Assembly (NCBI GenBank): GCA_017859745.1
Contig: JAFMML010000017.1
Location: forward strand, 1 to 52,088
DNA length: 52,088 nucleotides
Source: Planctomycetota bacterium
Lineage (GTDB): Bacteria > Planctomycetota > Phycisphaerae > Phycisphaerales > SM1A02
Direction: 5' to 3'
Below the pieces are notes generated by a model. It did not search any database, was not told the origin of the DNA, and saw only the letters and a program-made list of their open reading frames with translations. Both the position numbers and the translations under genes were made by a program. Shown one piece after another: positions 6,884 through 15,580 of this stretch. The first letter of the stretch is position 1, and each line of letters opens with the position of its first letter.

Positions 6884-8427
6884 TGGCTCCGGACCATCGA
6901 CCGACTCGCTCGCGTTTCCGCGTGCAACCGGGCGATCCCGACAACGGCGGGGACGCCCGTCCCGAGCAGCAACGCCGGGTCATAGGGCCGGGCAGCGCTC
7001 TGGGCATCTGCATCGGCTCGATGATCGGTTCGGGCATCTTCGCGGTCACCGGCCAGATCGGTCCCCAACTCGTCTCGCCGCTGAACATCATGCTGGCATG
7101 GATCCTGGCGGGGGTGATCGCCCTGGCGGGCGCACTCACCCTGGCCGAGGTTGCGGCCATGCGCCCACGGGCGAGCGCCCAGTACGTCGTGGTGCACGAG
7201 ATGCTGGGACCACGCCTCGGCTACGTCAACGGCATGATCACGTTGCTGATCGGCTATCTCGCATCGATGGCCGCGGTGGCGATGATCGCCGGCGCCTACG
7301 TCGCACGACTCGTTCCCGACGTCGACGAGCGGATGATCGCCACGGTGCTGCTGCTGGGCCTTGGCGGGGTTCACGCGGCGACGGTCGTGGGCGGCACTCG
7401 GCTCAACGACGTGCTGGTGGTGCTGAAGTCGGCCGTCGTGGTGCTGCTCGCCGTCGCGGGGTTCACCGTGACGACCGAGCCGTTCGTTCCATCCACGAGC
7501 GTGCTCGAAGCCGCCAGGCTGCTCGAACCCGGATCGGTCCTCGCGACCGTTCCCGTCGATGCCACGGCCGCAGCCATCGACGCCCATCTGCGGACCGCCG
7601 CGTCGCCTCCGCTCCTTTCGGCGACGCTCGGCGCCGCGATCGTCGCGGTCACCTTCGCGTATCTGGGCTGGTCCAACGCCGCCGACGTCGCCGGAGAGGT
7701 GAGACGGCCCGGTCGAAACGTCCCGATCGCGATCGTCGGGAGTGTCCTTCTCGTCGGCTCGCTCTATCTGATCGTGAACCTCGTCTACCTTCGCGTCGTC
7801 CCGCCCGCAGCGATGGTCGAGGTCGGTCCCGACGGCCGCCTTCAACCGATGACCAGCATCGGCGCCGTCGTCGCGGAGCGTCTGCTCGGGCCGGTGGGCG
7901 GACGCCTTGTGACCGGCGCCATCGTGCTTCTCCTCGCCTCCACCTTGTCCGTGGCGGTGATGACCTGCGGTCGGGTGATCGCGGCCATGGCGTGGAAGGG
8001 CGAACTCCCGGCCGCGGCAGGCGGTCTGAATCGGAGAGGAGCGCCCACCGTCGCGATCGCAGCGCAGATCGCGGCATCGATCGGGATCGTCTGGATCACC
8101 GGCCTTCGATCGCTCCTCGAGTACGTCGGGGTCCTGGTGACCCTTGCGGTCGTGCTGACGATGCTCTCGGCGATGCTTCTGCGGCACCGCCGCCCCGACG
8201 ATCCTCGCCCCTTCCGCATGCCGCTGTACCCGCTGCCCCCACTGGTCTCGATCGGACTCGGCGGATGGCTCGTCGCAAGCGCCGCCGCCGAGGACTGGAT
8301 CCCCGTCGCGGCCGCCGCGGGAACGCTCGCCGCCATGGTCGCGGCCAGACCGCTTCTGACCCGGCCGCTGGAGATCGACGACATCGACGACATCGGCGAC
8401 CACGATGGGGCGTCTCGCGCCTCCTGA
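6883..8427 (+). CDS. APC-superfamily amino acid permease
   Basis: The 514-residue inner-membrane transporter has about 12 hydrophobic segments starting at IGPGSALGICIGSMIGSGIF, the APC helix-1 signature with a GSGIF unwound region that binds the substrate backbone. The segment TFAYLGWSNAADVAGEVRRPGRNVPIAI is the conserved helix 6 to cytoplasmic loop block of amino acid-polyamine carriers. An unusual 40-residue loop lies between TM5 and TM6. The C-terminal tail is acidic (EIDDIDDIGDHD). Coupling to proC suggests a substrate in the proline/glutamate group, but that is inference. The start at 6883 overlaps the proC stop by one base. Confidence 0.9.
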   Translation: MAPDHRPTRSRFRVQPGDPDNGGDARPEQQRRVIGPGSALGICIGSMIGSGIFAVTGQIGPQLVSPLNIMLAWILAGVIALAGALTLAEVAAMRPRASAQYVVVHEMLGPRLGYVNGMITLLIGYLASMAAVAMIAGAYVARLVPDVDERMIATVLLLGLGGVHAATVVGGTRLNDVLVVLKSAVVVLLAVAGFTVTTEPFVPSTSVLEAARLLEPGSVLATVPVDATAAAIDAHLRTAASPPLLSATLGAAIVAVTFAYLGWSNAADVAGEVRRPGRNVPIAIVGSVLLVGSLYLIVNLVYLRVVPPAAMVEVGPDGRLQPMTSIGAVVAERLLGPVGGRLVTGAIVLLLASTLSVAVMTCGRVIAAMAWKGELPAAAGGLNRRGAPTVAIAAQIAASIGIVWITGLRSLLEYVGVLVTLAVVLTMLSAMLLRHRRPDDPRPFRMPLYPLPPLVSIGLGGWLVASAAAEDWIPVAAAAGTLAAMVAARPLLTRPLEIDDIDDIGDHDGASRAS

Positions 8428-8433
8428 CCGCGA

Positions 8434-9627
8434 TCAGAAGTCCCGCCGCGCGAAGATCCAGGCGCCCAGCGTCAGCAGGCCGAGCTCGAAGAGGACGCTG
8501 GTTCCGATGATGAACCACGCGGAGGTCTCCCGCGTCTCGGCACTGGTCTGCCGCCGCGCTTCGCGCTCGGTCTCGCGCCGCTCTCGCCGCCGAGCCGAGC
8601 GATCGTCGGGCTCGACCGCCTCCTCCGGCTCGACCGCCTCCTCCGGCGCCGTCGCGTCGGCTGCGGGCTCCCGAAAGTCGCCGAGCATGATCTCGGTCAT
8701 CGTGTATCTCTCATCGGGCGACAGCCACCGGTCGAGCAGGCCGATCGTCTCCTGATTCTTCGGAAGCACCGCCATCGCGACCTCCAGAGGTCCGTGCCAC
8801 CGTCGAATCGCCGCGAGGCGGGCCTCCGCTTCGGCGAGGCGGGTCTGGTTGGCCTCGAACTCGACGCGGGATCGCTCCGCCTGACGCACCTCGCTCGGGC
8901 GCTCCGAACGGGCGAGGGCGTCGATTCGCTCCTGCTGCCCCTCCATGCGGGTCTCGATGCGTTCGACGCGGATCTCCTGCTCGGCGGCGACCTGCGACAG
9001 CACCCCCTCGCCGGACTGGACCGCGAAGAGCGCGAACCAGAACAGGGCGGTGAACAGCAGTGCCGCCAGCGAACTTCTCGTCAGCAGACCCATCAGCACG
9101 TTGAAGGCGTACAGGTAGGAGAAGAAGATCGTCACGAGCGGCACGGCCGCGAAGATCGGCCAGATCCACTCGTCGATGCGCACGCCGACGCAGATGAAGA
9201 TGCCCGTGCAGAAGATCAACACCTGCACGAAGACGAACAGCAGACTTCCAAGAAACTTGATCAGGAAGACCCGGACCCGGGAGATCGGCTTCGAGAGCAC
9301 CATCTCGATCGAGCCGGCGCTCATGAAGTCGGGGAAGACCGAACTGGTGGAGACGAGTGCGAGGATCGTCGCGGCCCAGGCGAGCCAGATCGTCACCACG
9401 AAGTTCGAGTAGATGCCCAGATAGAGCGTCTTCGCCCACGGACTTCCCGCAATGAAGAAGGGATCCTCCATCTCCCAGAGGCCGAAGAGGAGGCTGAGTC
9501 CGTTCTCCCCGAATCCGATCGACGCGTAGGCGGCCACCACCAGCGCGGAGATCCCGAGGCTGATCCAGAACAGCTTCCGGCTTCGCAGCATCCTCAGCGA
9601 ATCGAGCAGCAGGGCCGCAGTCTGCAT
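8434..9627 (-). CDS. ABC-2 type transporter permease with coiled-coil insertion
   Basis: The 397-residue membrane subunit pairs with the adjacent ATPase. Segments 1-5 (starting near ISLGISALVVAAYASI) and a final segment (AWFIIGTSVLFELGLLTLGAWIF) frame a cytoplasmic or periplasmic insertion of about 150 residues, predicted coiled coil (QEIRVERIETRMEGQQERID, then a heptad-rich stretch) followed by an acidic EEAVEP repeat and an RRER-rich tail. MSAGSIEMVLSKPISR matches ABC-2 permeases of the NosY/CcmB-like type. Its ATG overlaps the ATPase TGA by one base, so expression is coupled. It ends six bases from the convergent permease stop. The substrate is unknown. Confidence 0.85.
   Translation of the reverse strand: MQTAALLLDSLRMLRSRKLFWISLGISALVVAAYASIGFGENGLSLLFGLWEMEDPFFIAGSPWAKTLYLGIYSNFVVTIWLAWAATILALVSTSSVFPDFMSAGSIEMVLSKPISRVRVFLIKFLGSLLFVFVQVLIFCTGIFICVGVRIDEWIWPIFAAVPLVTIFFSYLYAFNVLMGLLTRSSLAALLFTALFWFALFAVQSGEGVLSQVAAEQEIRVERIETRMEGQQERIDALARSERPSEVRQAERSRVEFEANQTRLAEAEARLAAIRRWHGPLEVAMAVLPKNQETIGLLDRWLSPDERYTMTEIMLGDFREPAADATAPEEAVEPEEAVEPDDRSARRRERRETEREARRQTSAETRETSAWFIIGTSVLFELGLLTLGAWIFARRDF
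8611..8646. repeat. 18-bp perfect tandem duplication
   Basis: Two exact copies of an 18-bp unit (8611-8628, 8629-8646) inside the permease gene encode the duplicated EEAVEP segment. Confidence 0.9.
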
Positions 9628-10604
9628 CAGGGTCGCCCCCTCTCGGCGACGCCACCCACGCCACCTGCGCCATCGGACCCCACCGCCGCGACGAACAGGT
9701 CCTCGAGGGTGTCTCGCAGGGGTCGCATCGCCAGCACCGTCCGATCGGCGGCGCGTGCCGCGTCGAGCAGGGGCTGAAGCACCTCCGCATCGTGGCCGGG
9801 CACGACGATCCGCCAGCGATCCTCCGGCGGCTCCACCGCCTCGGCGGTTCCGCCGAGGCGTTCGACGAGACCGGCGATCGACTCGGGCAGGGACGTCCCG
9901 CCGCCCGCCAGATCGATCTCGTACCGCGCACCGCCGGCGAGTTCGGCGAGCGTGCCCTGACGAAGCACCTCGCCTCGATGGAGGATCGCCACCCGGGTGC
10001 AGACGCTCTCGACCTCGCTGAGGAGATGGCTGTTCAACAGCACGCTGCGGGTGCCTTCCCGAGCGGCGGCGAGCAGGATGTCGCGAATCTCCTTTCGTCC
10101 CACCGGATCGACGCCGTCGGTGGGTTCGTCGAGCACCAGCAGGTCGGGGTCGTTGACCAGTGCCGCCGCCAAGCCCACACGTTGCCGCATGCCCTTGGAG
10201 TAGGTGCGGACCAGCCGATCCGCCCAGCGCGTCATGCCCACGGTCTCGAGAAGCTCCGCCGCACGACGATGCCGCGTCCGCCGCGGGACGTTCGCCATCG
10301 ATGCGAAGTAGTCGACGGCCTGTCGCCCGGTGAGGTAGTCGGGGAAGCGGAGGTTCTCCGGGAGATATCCGACGCGGGCAAGGGTCGGACGATCGCCCAG
10401 AGGTCGCCCAAGCACCGTGCCCTGTCCACCGGTCGGGCGAACCAGGGTCAGCAGGATCTTGACCAGCGTGCTCTTGCCCGCCCCGTTGGGCCCGAGGAGA
10501 CCGAAGATCTCGCCGCGGGAGATCTTCAGGTCGGCGCCGCGAAGCGCCTCGACGCCTCGGTAGCGTTTCCGGATGCCCACGAGATCGACGGCGGAATCGC
10601 TCAC
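9627..10604 (-). CDS. ABC transporter ATP-binding protein
   Basis: The 325-residue ATPase of an ABC-2 exporter has Walker A GPNGAGKST (38-46), Q-loop replaced in YLPENLRF, signature YSKGMRQR (135-142), Walker B LLVLDEP (155-161) with D-loop GVDP, and H-loop His193 (NSHLLSEVE). The 90-residue C-terminal region (YEIDLAGG to PLRDTLEDLFVAAVG) is the usual regulatory extension of CcmA-like subunits. GTG 10604 starts MSDSAVDLVGIRKRY; upstream in-frame sequence has no family similarity, and TACCAT ends 8 nt before this GTG. It is divergent from the DUF1573 gene with 60 bases between start codons. Confidence 0.93.
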   Translation of the reverse strand: MSDSAVDLVGIRKRYRGVEALRGADLKISRGEIFGLLGPNGAGKSTLVKILLTLVRPTGGQGTVLGRPLGDRPTLARVGYLPENLRFPDYLTGRQAVDYFASMANVPRRTRHRRAAELLETVGMTRWADRLVRTYSKGMRQRVGLAAALVNDPDLLVLDEPTDGVDPVGRKEIRDILLAAAREGTRSVLLNSHLLSEVESVCTRVAILHRGEVLRQGTLAELAGGARYEIDLAGGGTSLPESIAGLVERLGGTAEAVEPPEDRWRIVVPGHDAEVLQPLLDAARAADRTVLAMRPLRDTLEDLFVAAVGSDGAGGVGGVAERGRP

Positions 10605-10618
10605 TGCCGACGATGGTA
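10605..10618 (-). promoter_or_regulatory. Leaderless-type -10 element of the ABC exporter operon
   Basis: On the minus strand TACCAT (10613-10618) is followed by 8 nt and the GTG start at 10604, without a Shine-Dalgarno sequence. Confidence 0.4.
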
Positions 10619-10652
10619 CGGATCGCCGAAGCGGGCGTTGCAGCGAGCCGAC

Positions 10653-10664
10653 TACACTCGGGCC
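10653..10664 (+). promoter_or_regulatory. Leaderless-type -10 element of the DUF1573 gene
   Basis: TACACT (10653-10658), then CGGGCC and ATG at 10665. The spacing is the same as at accA, and no -35 match is visible. Confidence 0.5.
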
Positions 10665-11789
10665 ATGAGCGCCCCAGTCCTCCGGCCGCAGTCGGCCCCA
10701 TCGCCGCGAAGAGCTCGCCTTGCCGGAGCCGTCTTCGCCGCCCTCGCTCTCGGCTCGCCACTGTTCGCCCAGTCCCCGCCGGGACCGCCGCCGCCGCCGC
10801 AACCCGGCTCCGGCCGATTCCCCGCCCCCGTGCCGAGTTCGCCCATCCGCATGGAGCCCGAGGCGATCGAGTTGGGGATCGTCGAACCCGGCTCCACCCA
10901 TCGTCGCACCTTCAGGATCGTCAACGACGGCCCGGTCCCGCTGCTGGTTCGGGCGGCGAGTCCGAGTTGCCGCTGCACCACCGTCGACGACATCGTCGGC
11001 AAGCAGGTTCCCGCCAACGGATTCCTCGAACTCGAGGCGGAGTTCGCCGCCCCCCCCACGCCCGGCTACAAGGACGCGAAGGTGAACGTGGTCCTCGAAG
11101 GCGCTCCCAGGCCGCTGGTGGCGAAGATCGGCGGCGACGTCACGCTTCCGATTCGAGTGACCCCGGCGTTCGTGGACGCCCTGAATGGTCGAATGGCGGG
11201 CTCGGTGACGCTCTCCGCGATCGACGGCCGGCCCTTCCGAGTCATCTCCGCGGGAGGCAAGGAGCCCGTCTTCGCCGGACCCGCGCCGACGGGGCCGCAA
11301 GCCGTGCAGCGACTGGCATGGAACGTGGCGGGCATCTCCTGCGAGCGAATGCCGCTGTGGTGGATCGTGATCACGGACCATCCCGACTGTCCGGTGGTGC
11401 CTCTTCGCATTCGGCACGACTGCACCGGAAGCAAGGCGGACATGGGCCGCTACGCCCGCTACTGGATTCCCAAGGACCAGCTCGTGAATCTCGGGCGGGT
11501 GCGAGTCGGTTCGCCGACCACCGCGGAACTGCAACTCGACCACTACAACCCCCGCGGTCGCGGCCGCATCGTTCGTCCCGACTTTCGGGAGGTTCGACGC
11601 GTCGAGGTGGACGCGCCCGAACTCGAGATCGAGCTCCTCGCCGCCCGCCCCGTCGCCGAGGATGCGGTGGTCCTCTCCTTCGCCGTCACCCCCCGTGCCG
11701 GCACCGCGGGGCCGATCGCGACCACGATGCGGATCACCACCGCCACCGGCACCGGCGAGGTTCCGCTGGTCGTGGTGGTGGAGCCGTGA
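10665..11789 (+). CDS. Exported DUF1573-domain protein
   Basis: The 374-residue secreted protein has a signal peptide (RRARLAGAVFAALALGSPLFAQ, cleavage probably after FAQ near residue 36) followed by a proline-rich linker. Residues from about 60 to 160 match DUF1573: ELGIVEPGSTHRRTFRIVNDG, then the cysteine motif PSCRCTTV and a repeated immunoglobulin-like beta pattern. DUF1573 domains belong to the ASH/MSP-like beta-sandwich group and are abundant in planctomycetes. The C-terminal 200 residues are beta-rich and unassigned. The function is not known. It is followed by a phosphatase and tsaB in the same orientation. Confidence 0.8.
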   Translation: MSAPVLRPQSAPSPRRARLAGAVFAALALGSPLFAQSPPGPPPPPQPGSGRFPAPVPSSPIRMEPEAIELGIVEPGSTHRRTFRIVNDGPVPLLVRAASPSCRCTTVDDIVGKQVPANGFLELEAEFAAPPTPGYKDAKVNVVLEGAPRPLVAKIGGDVTLPIRVTPAFVDALNGRMAGSVTLSAIDGRPFRVISAGGKEPVFAGPAPTGPQAVQRLAWNVAGISCERMPLWWIVITDHPDCPVVPLRIRHDCTGSKADMGRYARYWIPKDQLVNLGRVRVGSPTTAELQLDHYNPRGRGRIVRPDFREVRRVEVDAPELEIELLAARPVAEDAVVLSFAVTPRAGTAGPIATTMRITTATGTGEVPLVVVVEP

Positions 11790-11859
11790 ACCGAGTCGCC
11801 ATGGCGCGATCGGCTTCCGACACCGCCCCCGACGGAGCCGGCCCAGCGAGTCGAAACAC

Positions 11860-12762
11860 ATGAGTCGGGACGAACTGTCCGATGCGGGCGTGTTCATCGA
11901 ACGACTCGACGCCGCCGTCGGAGTCCTTCGAGACGACGCCAACCGGCGCGGTGCGACCGTGCATCTTCCCCGATCGGGTCGACTCACGATCACCGGCGAC
12001 CTCCACGACAATCCGCTCAATCTCGAGCGGATTCTGCGTTATGCCGACGTCGGCGGCGGCACCGATCGCCACGTGATCCTGCAGGAGATGATCCACGGCG
12101 ACCGTCTCGTCAATGGCGTCGATCTGAGCCATCGCATGCTCGGCCGAGTGGCGGCCCTGATCCTCGAGCATCCCGGACGGATCCATCCGCTGCTCGCCAA
12201 CCACGAACTCGCCCAGATGCGTGGCGACTCGGTCAGCAAGGGTGGCGGCGACAACGTCGCCCTCTTCGACGAAGGACTCGACTGGGTCTTCGGCGACGAT
12301 GCCGAGCCAGTCGCCGAGGCGATCGGCCGCTTCGTCGCGGCGATGCCGCTGGCACTGCGTACCGAGTCGGGCATCCTGTGCAGCCACTCCCTGCCCGCCG
12401 CCTCGTCGATGAAGTGGTTCGATCCGGGCATCCTCGATCGAGATCTGGTGGAGGAGGACTACGCGCCACCCCGCGGAGGGGCCTACGCGATGGTCTGGGG
12501 TCGCGGCCACACCCCGCCGCAGGTTCGGGATCTGGCCACCGCCTGGGGCGTCGAGCTGCTCTGTGTCGGTCACGGTTTCGCGGAGACTGGCGCGGAAGCG
12601 GTCTGCCCGGGTCTTCTCATGCTCAACAGCGATCATGAGCGTGCCGCGGCCTGGCGGGTCGAACTCGCCGCCCCACCGCCTTCCTCGGACGTCGCCGCCA
12701 TCGAGGCGATGCCGCTTGCCGCGGTCGACGCGATGGCCGATCTCGGACGCGATTCTCCCTGA
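11860..12762 (+). CDS. Calcineurin-like metallophosphatase (PPP family)
   Basis: The 300-residue predicted phosphoesterase has the metal-binding motifs in order: GDLHDNPLN (46-54; variant of GDxHG), GDRLVNG (GDxxDRG-like), LLANHE (GNHE-like), CSHSLP and a final VGHGFAETGAEAV. The variants are conservative, but the second motif lacks DRG, so activity toward phosphoserine/threonine is uncertain; a nucleotidase or bacterial PrpE-like role is possible. No signal peptide is visible. It starts 70 bases after the DUF1573 gene and ends 26 bases before tsaB, suggesting one transcript. Confidence 0.8.
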   Translation: MSRDELSDAGVFIERLDAAVGVLRDDANRRGATVHLPRSGRLTITGDLHDNPLNLERILRYADVGGGTDRHVILQEMIHGDRLVNGVDLSHRMLGRVAALILEHPGRIHPLLANHELAQMRGDSVSKGGGDNVALFDEGLDWVFGDDAEPVAEAIGRFVAAMPLALRTESGILCSHSLPAASSMKWFDPGILDRDLVEEDYAPPRGGAYAMVWGRGHTPPQVRDLATAWGVELLCVGHGFAETGAEAVCPGLLMLNSDHERAAAWRVELAAPPPSSDVAAIEAMPLAAVDAMADLGRDSP

Positions 12763-12788
12763 CCCCCTTCCGGCCAACTGCACGTCCC

Positions 12789-13535
12789 ATGACGAAACCG
12801 GACCGAAGGAAGTCCATCGCAGCCTCGTCGCGATCGATCCTCGCGATCGAGTGCTCGACGCCGAAGGCCTCGGTGGCGATCCGCAATGCCGCCGGAACCG
12901 TCGTCGAGCAGGCCGTGCCGACCGGAGATCGAACGGTCGATCGTCTGCCGCCGTCGATCGACCGTCTGATCCGCGACGCCGGACTCGACAGAGGCGATCT
13001 CGGCGGCATCGCGGTCTCGGAGGGCCCCGGCGGATTCACCGGGCTTCGAGTCTCGGTGGCCCTCGCCAAGGGCATCGCGGAGGCCTTGCGGATTCCGACG
13101 CTCGGCGTCTCCAGCGCCGCGGTGGCCGCGGCAAGCACCCTGACGGCGGAGGACTCGCGCGTCGCCATGGTGGTGATGGCCACCAAGCGCGGTACCGCCT
13201 GGGTCGAGACGGTCTTCCGGGACGAGGTCGCCGGTCGCAGAGTCTCCCGAGGGGGACGAATCGTCGACGTGCATTCCGCGCGCGAGGCGGCGCTCTTCGA
13301 TGCCGTCGAGGGTCGCGTCGTGCTTGCGGATGAACGCCAGGATCGGGAGATCGTTGCGGCGTTGACGGGCGTTCCGGCCGTGGAGCTGCGGCCTCGCCAT
13401 TCGGCAGGCGCACTTGTCGAACTCGCCGAGCGTGCCGCGGACGACGAGTGGGACGACCCGGCTCGTCTGTTGGTGCGCTACCCCCGGGTCCCGGAGGCCG
13501 TGACGCTCTGGAACGCCCAGCGAGGCGACCGATAA
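12789..13535 (+). CDS. tsaB: tRNA threonylcarbamoyladenosine biosynthesis protein TsaB
   Basis: TsaB is the inactive ASKHA-fold partner of TsaD in the complex (TsaBDE) that puts threonylcarbamoyl on A37 of ANN-decoding tRNAs. The 248-residue protein shows ILAIECSTPKASVAIR, the SEGPGGFTGLRVSVALAKGIAEAL signature, and GVSSAAVAAA. It lacks the TsaD metal-binding HxxxH pair, as expected. An N-terminal extension of about 15 residues precedes the fold. It follows the phosphatase by 26 bases. No tsaD, tsaE or rimI is nearby. Confidence 0.93.
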   Translation: MTKPDRRKSIAASSRSILAIECSTPKASVAIRNAAGTVVEQAVPTGDRTVDRLPPSIDRLIRDAGLDRGDLGGIAVSEGPGGFTGLRVSVALAKGIAEALRIPTLGVSSAAVAAASTLTAEDSRVAMVVMATKRGTAWVETVFRDEVAGRRVSRGGRIVDVHSAREAALFDAVEGRVVLADERQDREIVAALTGVPAVELRPRHSAGALVELAERAADDEWDDPARLLVRYPRVPEAVTLWNAQRGDR

Positions 13536-13701
13536 GTCCCGAGATCCCCCCGCTTCGCCCGCACGCCTCCCTTCACCTCCATCCCGAGTCGGCAAGACCG
13601 GCAATCTCGCCGTGCCTTGCCGAAGTTCGCCCGGATTCGGTCCGATCCCCTCTCTCGCTGCGATGGCGGGACCGCCCGTCGGCGGCCCACGGAGTCAAGC
13701 G

Positions 13702-14298
13702 ATGGACGGATCGGAACAGTCGCTCGAACACCTTCGCAACAAGGCGATCTTCACCACCGGCGAGGCGGCGGAGGTCTGCAACGTCTCCCAGCAGACCATC
13801 ATTCGTTGCTTCGACAACGGGCGTCTTCAGGGCTTCCGGGTCCCCGGGTCGAGGTTTCGGCGAATCCCCCGTGCCGACCTGATCCGGTTCATGCGCGAGA
13901 ACGAGATTCCCCTGGGCGTCCTGGGCGATGCCCGCCGGACCGCGTTGGTGGTGGACGACGATCCCGAACTCTCCCACCGGATCGACGAGGCGTTTCGCAG
14001 CGACAGCATGTGGCAGGTGATCACCGTCCCGACCGCACTGGAGGCGGGCGTCGCTCTCGAGCGGCACGAGCCGGACGTCGCCATCTTCGATGCGGGCATG
14101 AGCGAGATCGATGCCGACCGCATCTTCGAGATGCTGCGCCGCGACGATCGATTCGGCCTGGTCAGAGTGGTGTTCACCGGCACCGTTGGCGACGAGGAAC
14201 GTCTCCGGGCCGCTCGCCGATGTGGTGCCGTGGTGCTGAGAAAGCCCTTCGAGTTGGAGCAGTTCCGCCAGATCCTCCAGAACGGAGCGGCGGCATGA
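13702..14298 (+). CDS. HTH (excisionase/MerR-like) - receiver domain regulator
   Basis: The 198-residue protein has an inverted response-regulator layout. Residues 12-66 form an excisionase-type helix-turn-helix (FTTGEAAEVCNVSQQTIIRCFDNGRLQGFRVPGSRFRR). Residues 78-195 are a canonical receiver: acidic triad at Asp85-87, phospho-acceptor Asp130 (VAIFDAG), Thr159 (VVFTG) and Lys181 (LRKPF). No histidine kinase is adjacent. The ATG at 13702 opens just before the HTH; in-frame ATG 13663 or GTG 13612 would add 13-30 residues of unlike composition. Its TGA overlaps the next ATG (ATGA), so the two proteins are translationally coupled and probably act together. Confidence 0.85.
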   Translation: MDGSEQSLEHLRNKAIFTTGEAAEVCNVSQQTIIRCFDNGRLQGFRVPGSRFRRIPRADLIRFMRENEIPLGVLGDARRTALVVDDDPELSHRIDEAFRSDSMWQVITVPTALEAGVALERHEPDVAIFDAGMSEIDADRIFEMLRRDDRFGLVRVVFTGTVGDEERLRAARRCGAVVLRKPFELEQFRQILQNGAAA

Positions 14299-15554
14299 GC
14301 TCTCCCAACCGGGCACGCCGCATCGACCGCGCAGACGGCAAGGCCCGCGGAATCCCCGCACCGATCCGGCCTTCCTGCTCAACCGAATCGGCAGGCGCCC
14401 CGATGGGCTCGTCGGAGGCAGAGCCCATGTCCACATCGATCAAGACCAGCCCTCGCACAGAGGACCGCAACGATCCTCCCCGTGCCCGCCGCCGCGCACT
14501 CGTCCTCACCGGACGCAGTGGCCTCGGTGCGTCGCTCGAGCGTCGACTCGAATCGCTGGGCGTCGAGACCGACCGCCGCACCGACCCCCGCCGCGCCGCC
14601 CAGTCGGGCCGCGAGGAGGCGTACGACCTGTTGGTCATCGACGACTCGTTTCCGATCAGCATCCGCGAGTCGGTGGTCTCGGCGGTGCGAGAGCGAAGCC
14701 CCGGCGCCTCGGCGGTGTGGCTCTCCGAGTCCGCCTCGGTTGCGGAGACCGTCGCGGCCATGCGTGTCGGCTTTGGAGACATCGTGGCCCTTCCTCTGCG
14801 TCCGGAGGAGTTCGAGCAACGGGTCGGCGCCCTGCTCGTGCGCCTCGATTCGTTGCAGCGATCGAGCGAACGGGCCGCCCACTGGCGCCAGGTCTGCCGA
14901 AAGCTGAACCTCGCACGCCGCAAGGCCGATCGCGCTGCCGCCGAAGCACGCGTCGATCTCGACCATGCGAAGGAGGAGACCCGCCGCCAGGTCGAGGAGG
15001 CGGTGGTGTCCAGCGAGTTCCGAACGCTGCTTCGCCAGGAACTCGACGTCGAGAGCATGCTTCGCACGGCGATGGAGTACATGCTGACCAAGACCGGACC
15101 GACGAACGCCGCGGTGTTCCTCGACAACGGAGACGGTCGCTGGAATCTCGCGGCGTACGTCAACTACCGCATTCCACGGACCTCGATCGCCGCCGCGCTC
15201 GATCGGATCGCCGAAGAGGTGTGTCCCAACGTCGCAGGTCAGGAGGGCATCCTCCGGTTCAGCGACGTCGGCGAGTTCGTGGAGAGCATCGGTCCCGATG
15301 GCGAACCGCTGGCCGATCAGGAGGTCGTCGCCTTTGGATGCCGTCGCGACGACGAGTGCCTCGCGGTGGCGGTGCTGTTCCGAGATCGTCGAGAGCCCTT
15401 CCCCGATTCCTGCGCCGGCCTCTTCGACCTGCTTCGGCGGATCCTCGCCGACCAGATGTCCTCGATCGTCCGAATCCACCACCGCGCGAAGCCGCAGTGG
15501 CCGGAGGAGACCGGCGGCAGTTGCGACGAGGGCGACTGGGACATCGCGGCCTGA
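14295..15554 (+). CDS. Pseudo-receiver / coiled-coil / GAF-like signalling protein
   Basis: In 419 residues there are a disordered N-terminus (1-65), a receiver-like domain (66-183), a charged coiled coil (185-245) and a C-terminal alpha/beta domain (about 250-400, starting RQELDVESMLRTAMEYML) that resembles a GAF or similar sensor. The receiver is degenerate: the acidic pair is replaced by LTGRSG, Asp116/117 remain in LLVIDDS, and the conserved Lys position reads PLRP. There is no kinase or output enzyme. The start at 14295 overlaps the preceding stop; ATGs at 14403 and 14427 are alternatives. It may bind the coupled HTH-receiver protein, which is inference. Confidence 0.7.
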   Translation: MSSPNRARRIDRADGKARGIPAPIRPSCSTESAGAPMGSSEAEPMSTSIKTSPRTEDRNDPPRARRRALVLTGRSGLGASLERRLESLGVETDRRTDPRRAAQSGREEAYDLLVIDDSFPISIRESVVSAVRERSPGASAVWLSESASVAETVAAMRVGFGDIVALPLRPEEFEQRVGALLVRLDSLQRSSERAAHWRQVCRKLNLARRKADRAAAEARVDLDHAKEETRRQVEEAVVSSEFRTLLRQELDVESMLRTAMEYMLTKTGPTNAAVFLDNGDGRWNLAAYVNYRIPRTSIAAALDRIAEEVCPNVAGQEGILRFSDVGEFVESIGPDGEPLADQEVVAFGCRRDDECLAVAVLFRDRREPFPDSCAGLFDLLRRILADQMSSIVRIHHRAKPQWPEETGGSCDEGDWDIAA

Positions 15555-15580
15555 TCTCGAGACCCGCGTGGGGCCGACGT

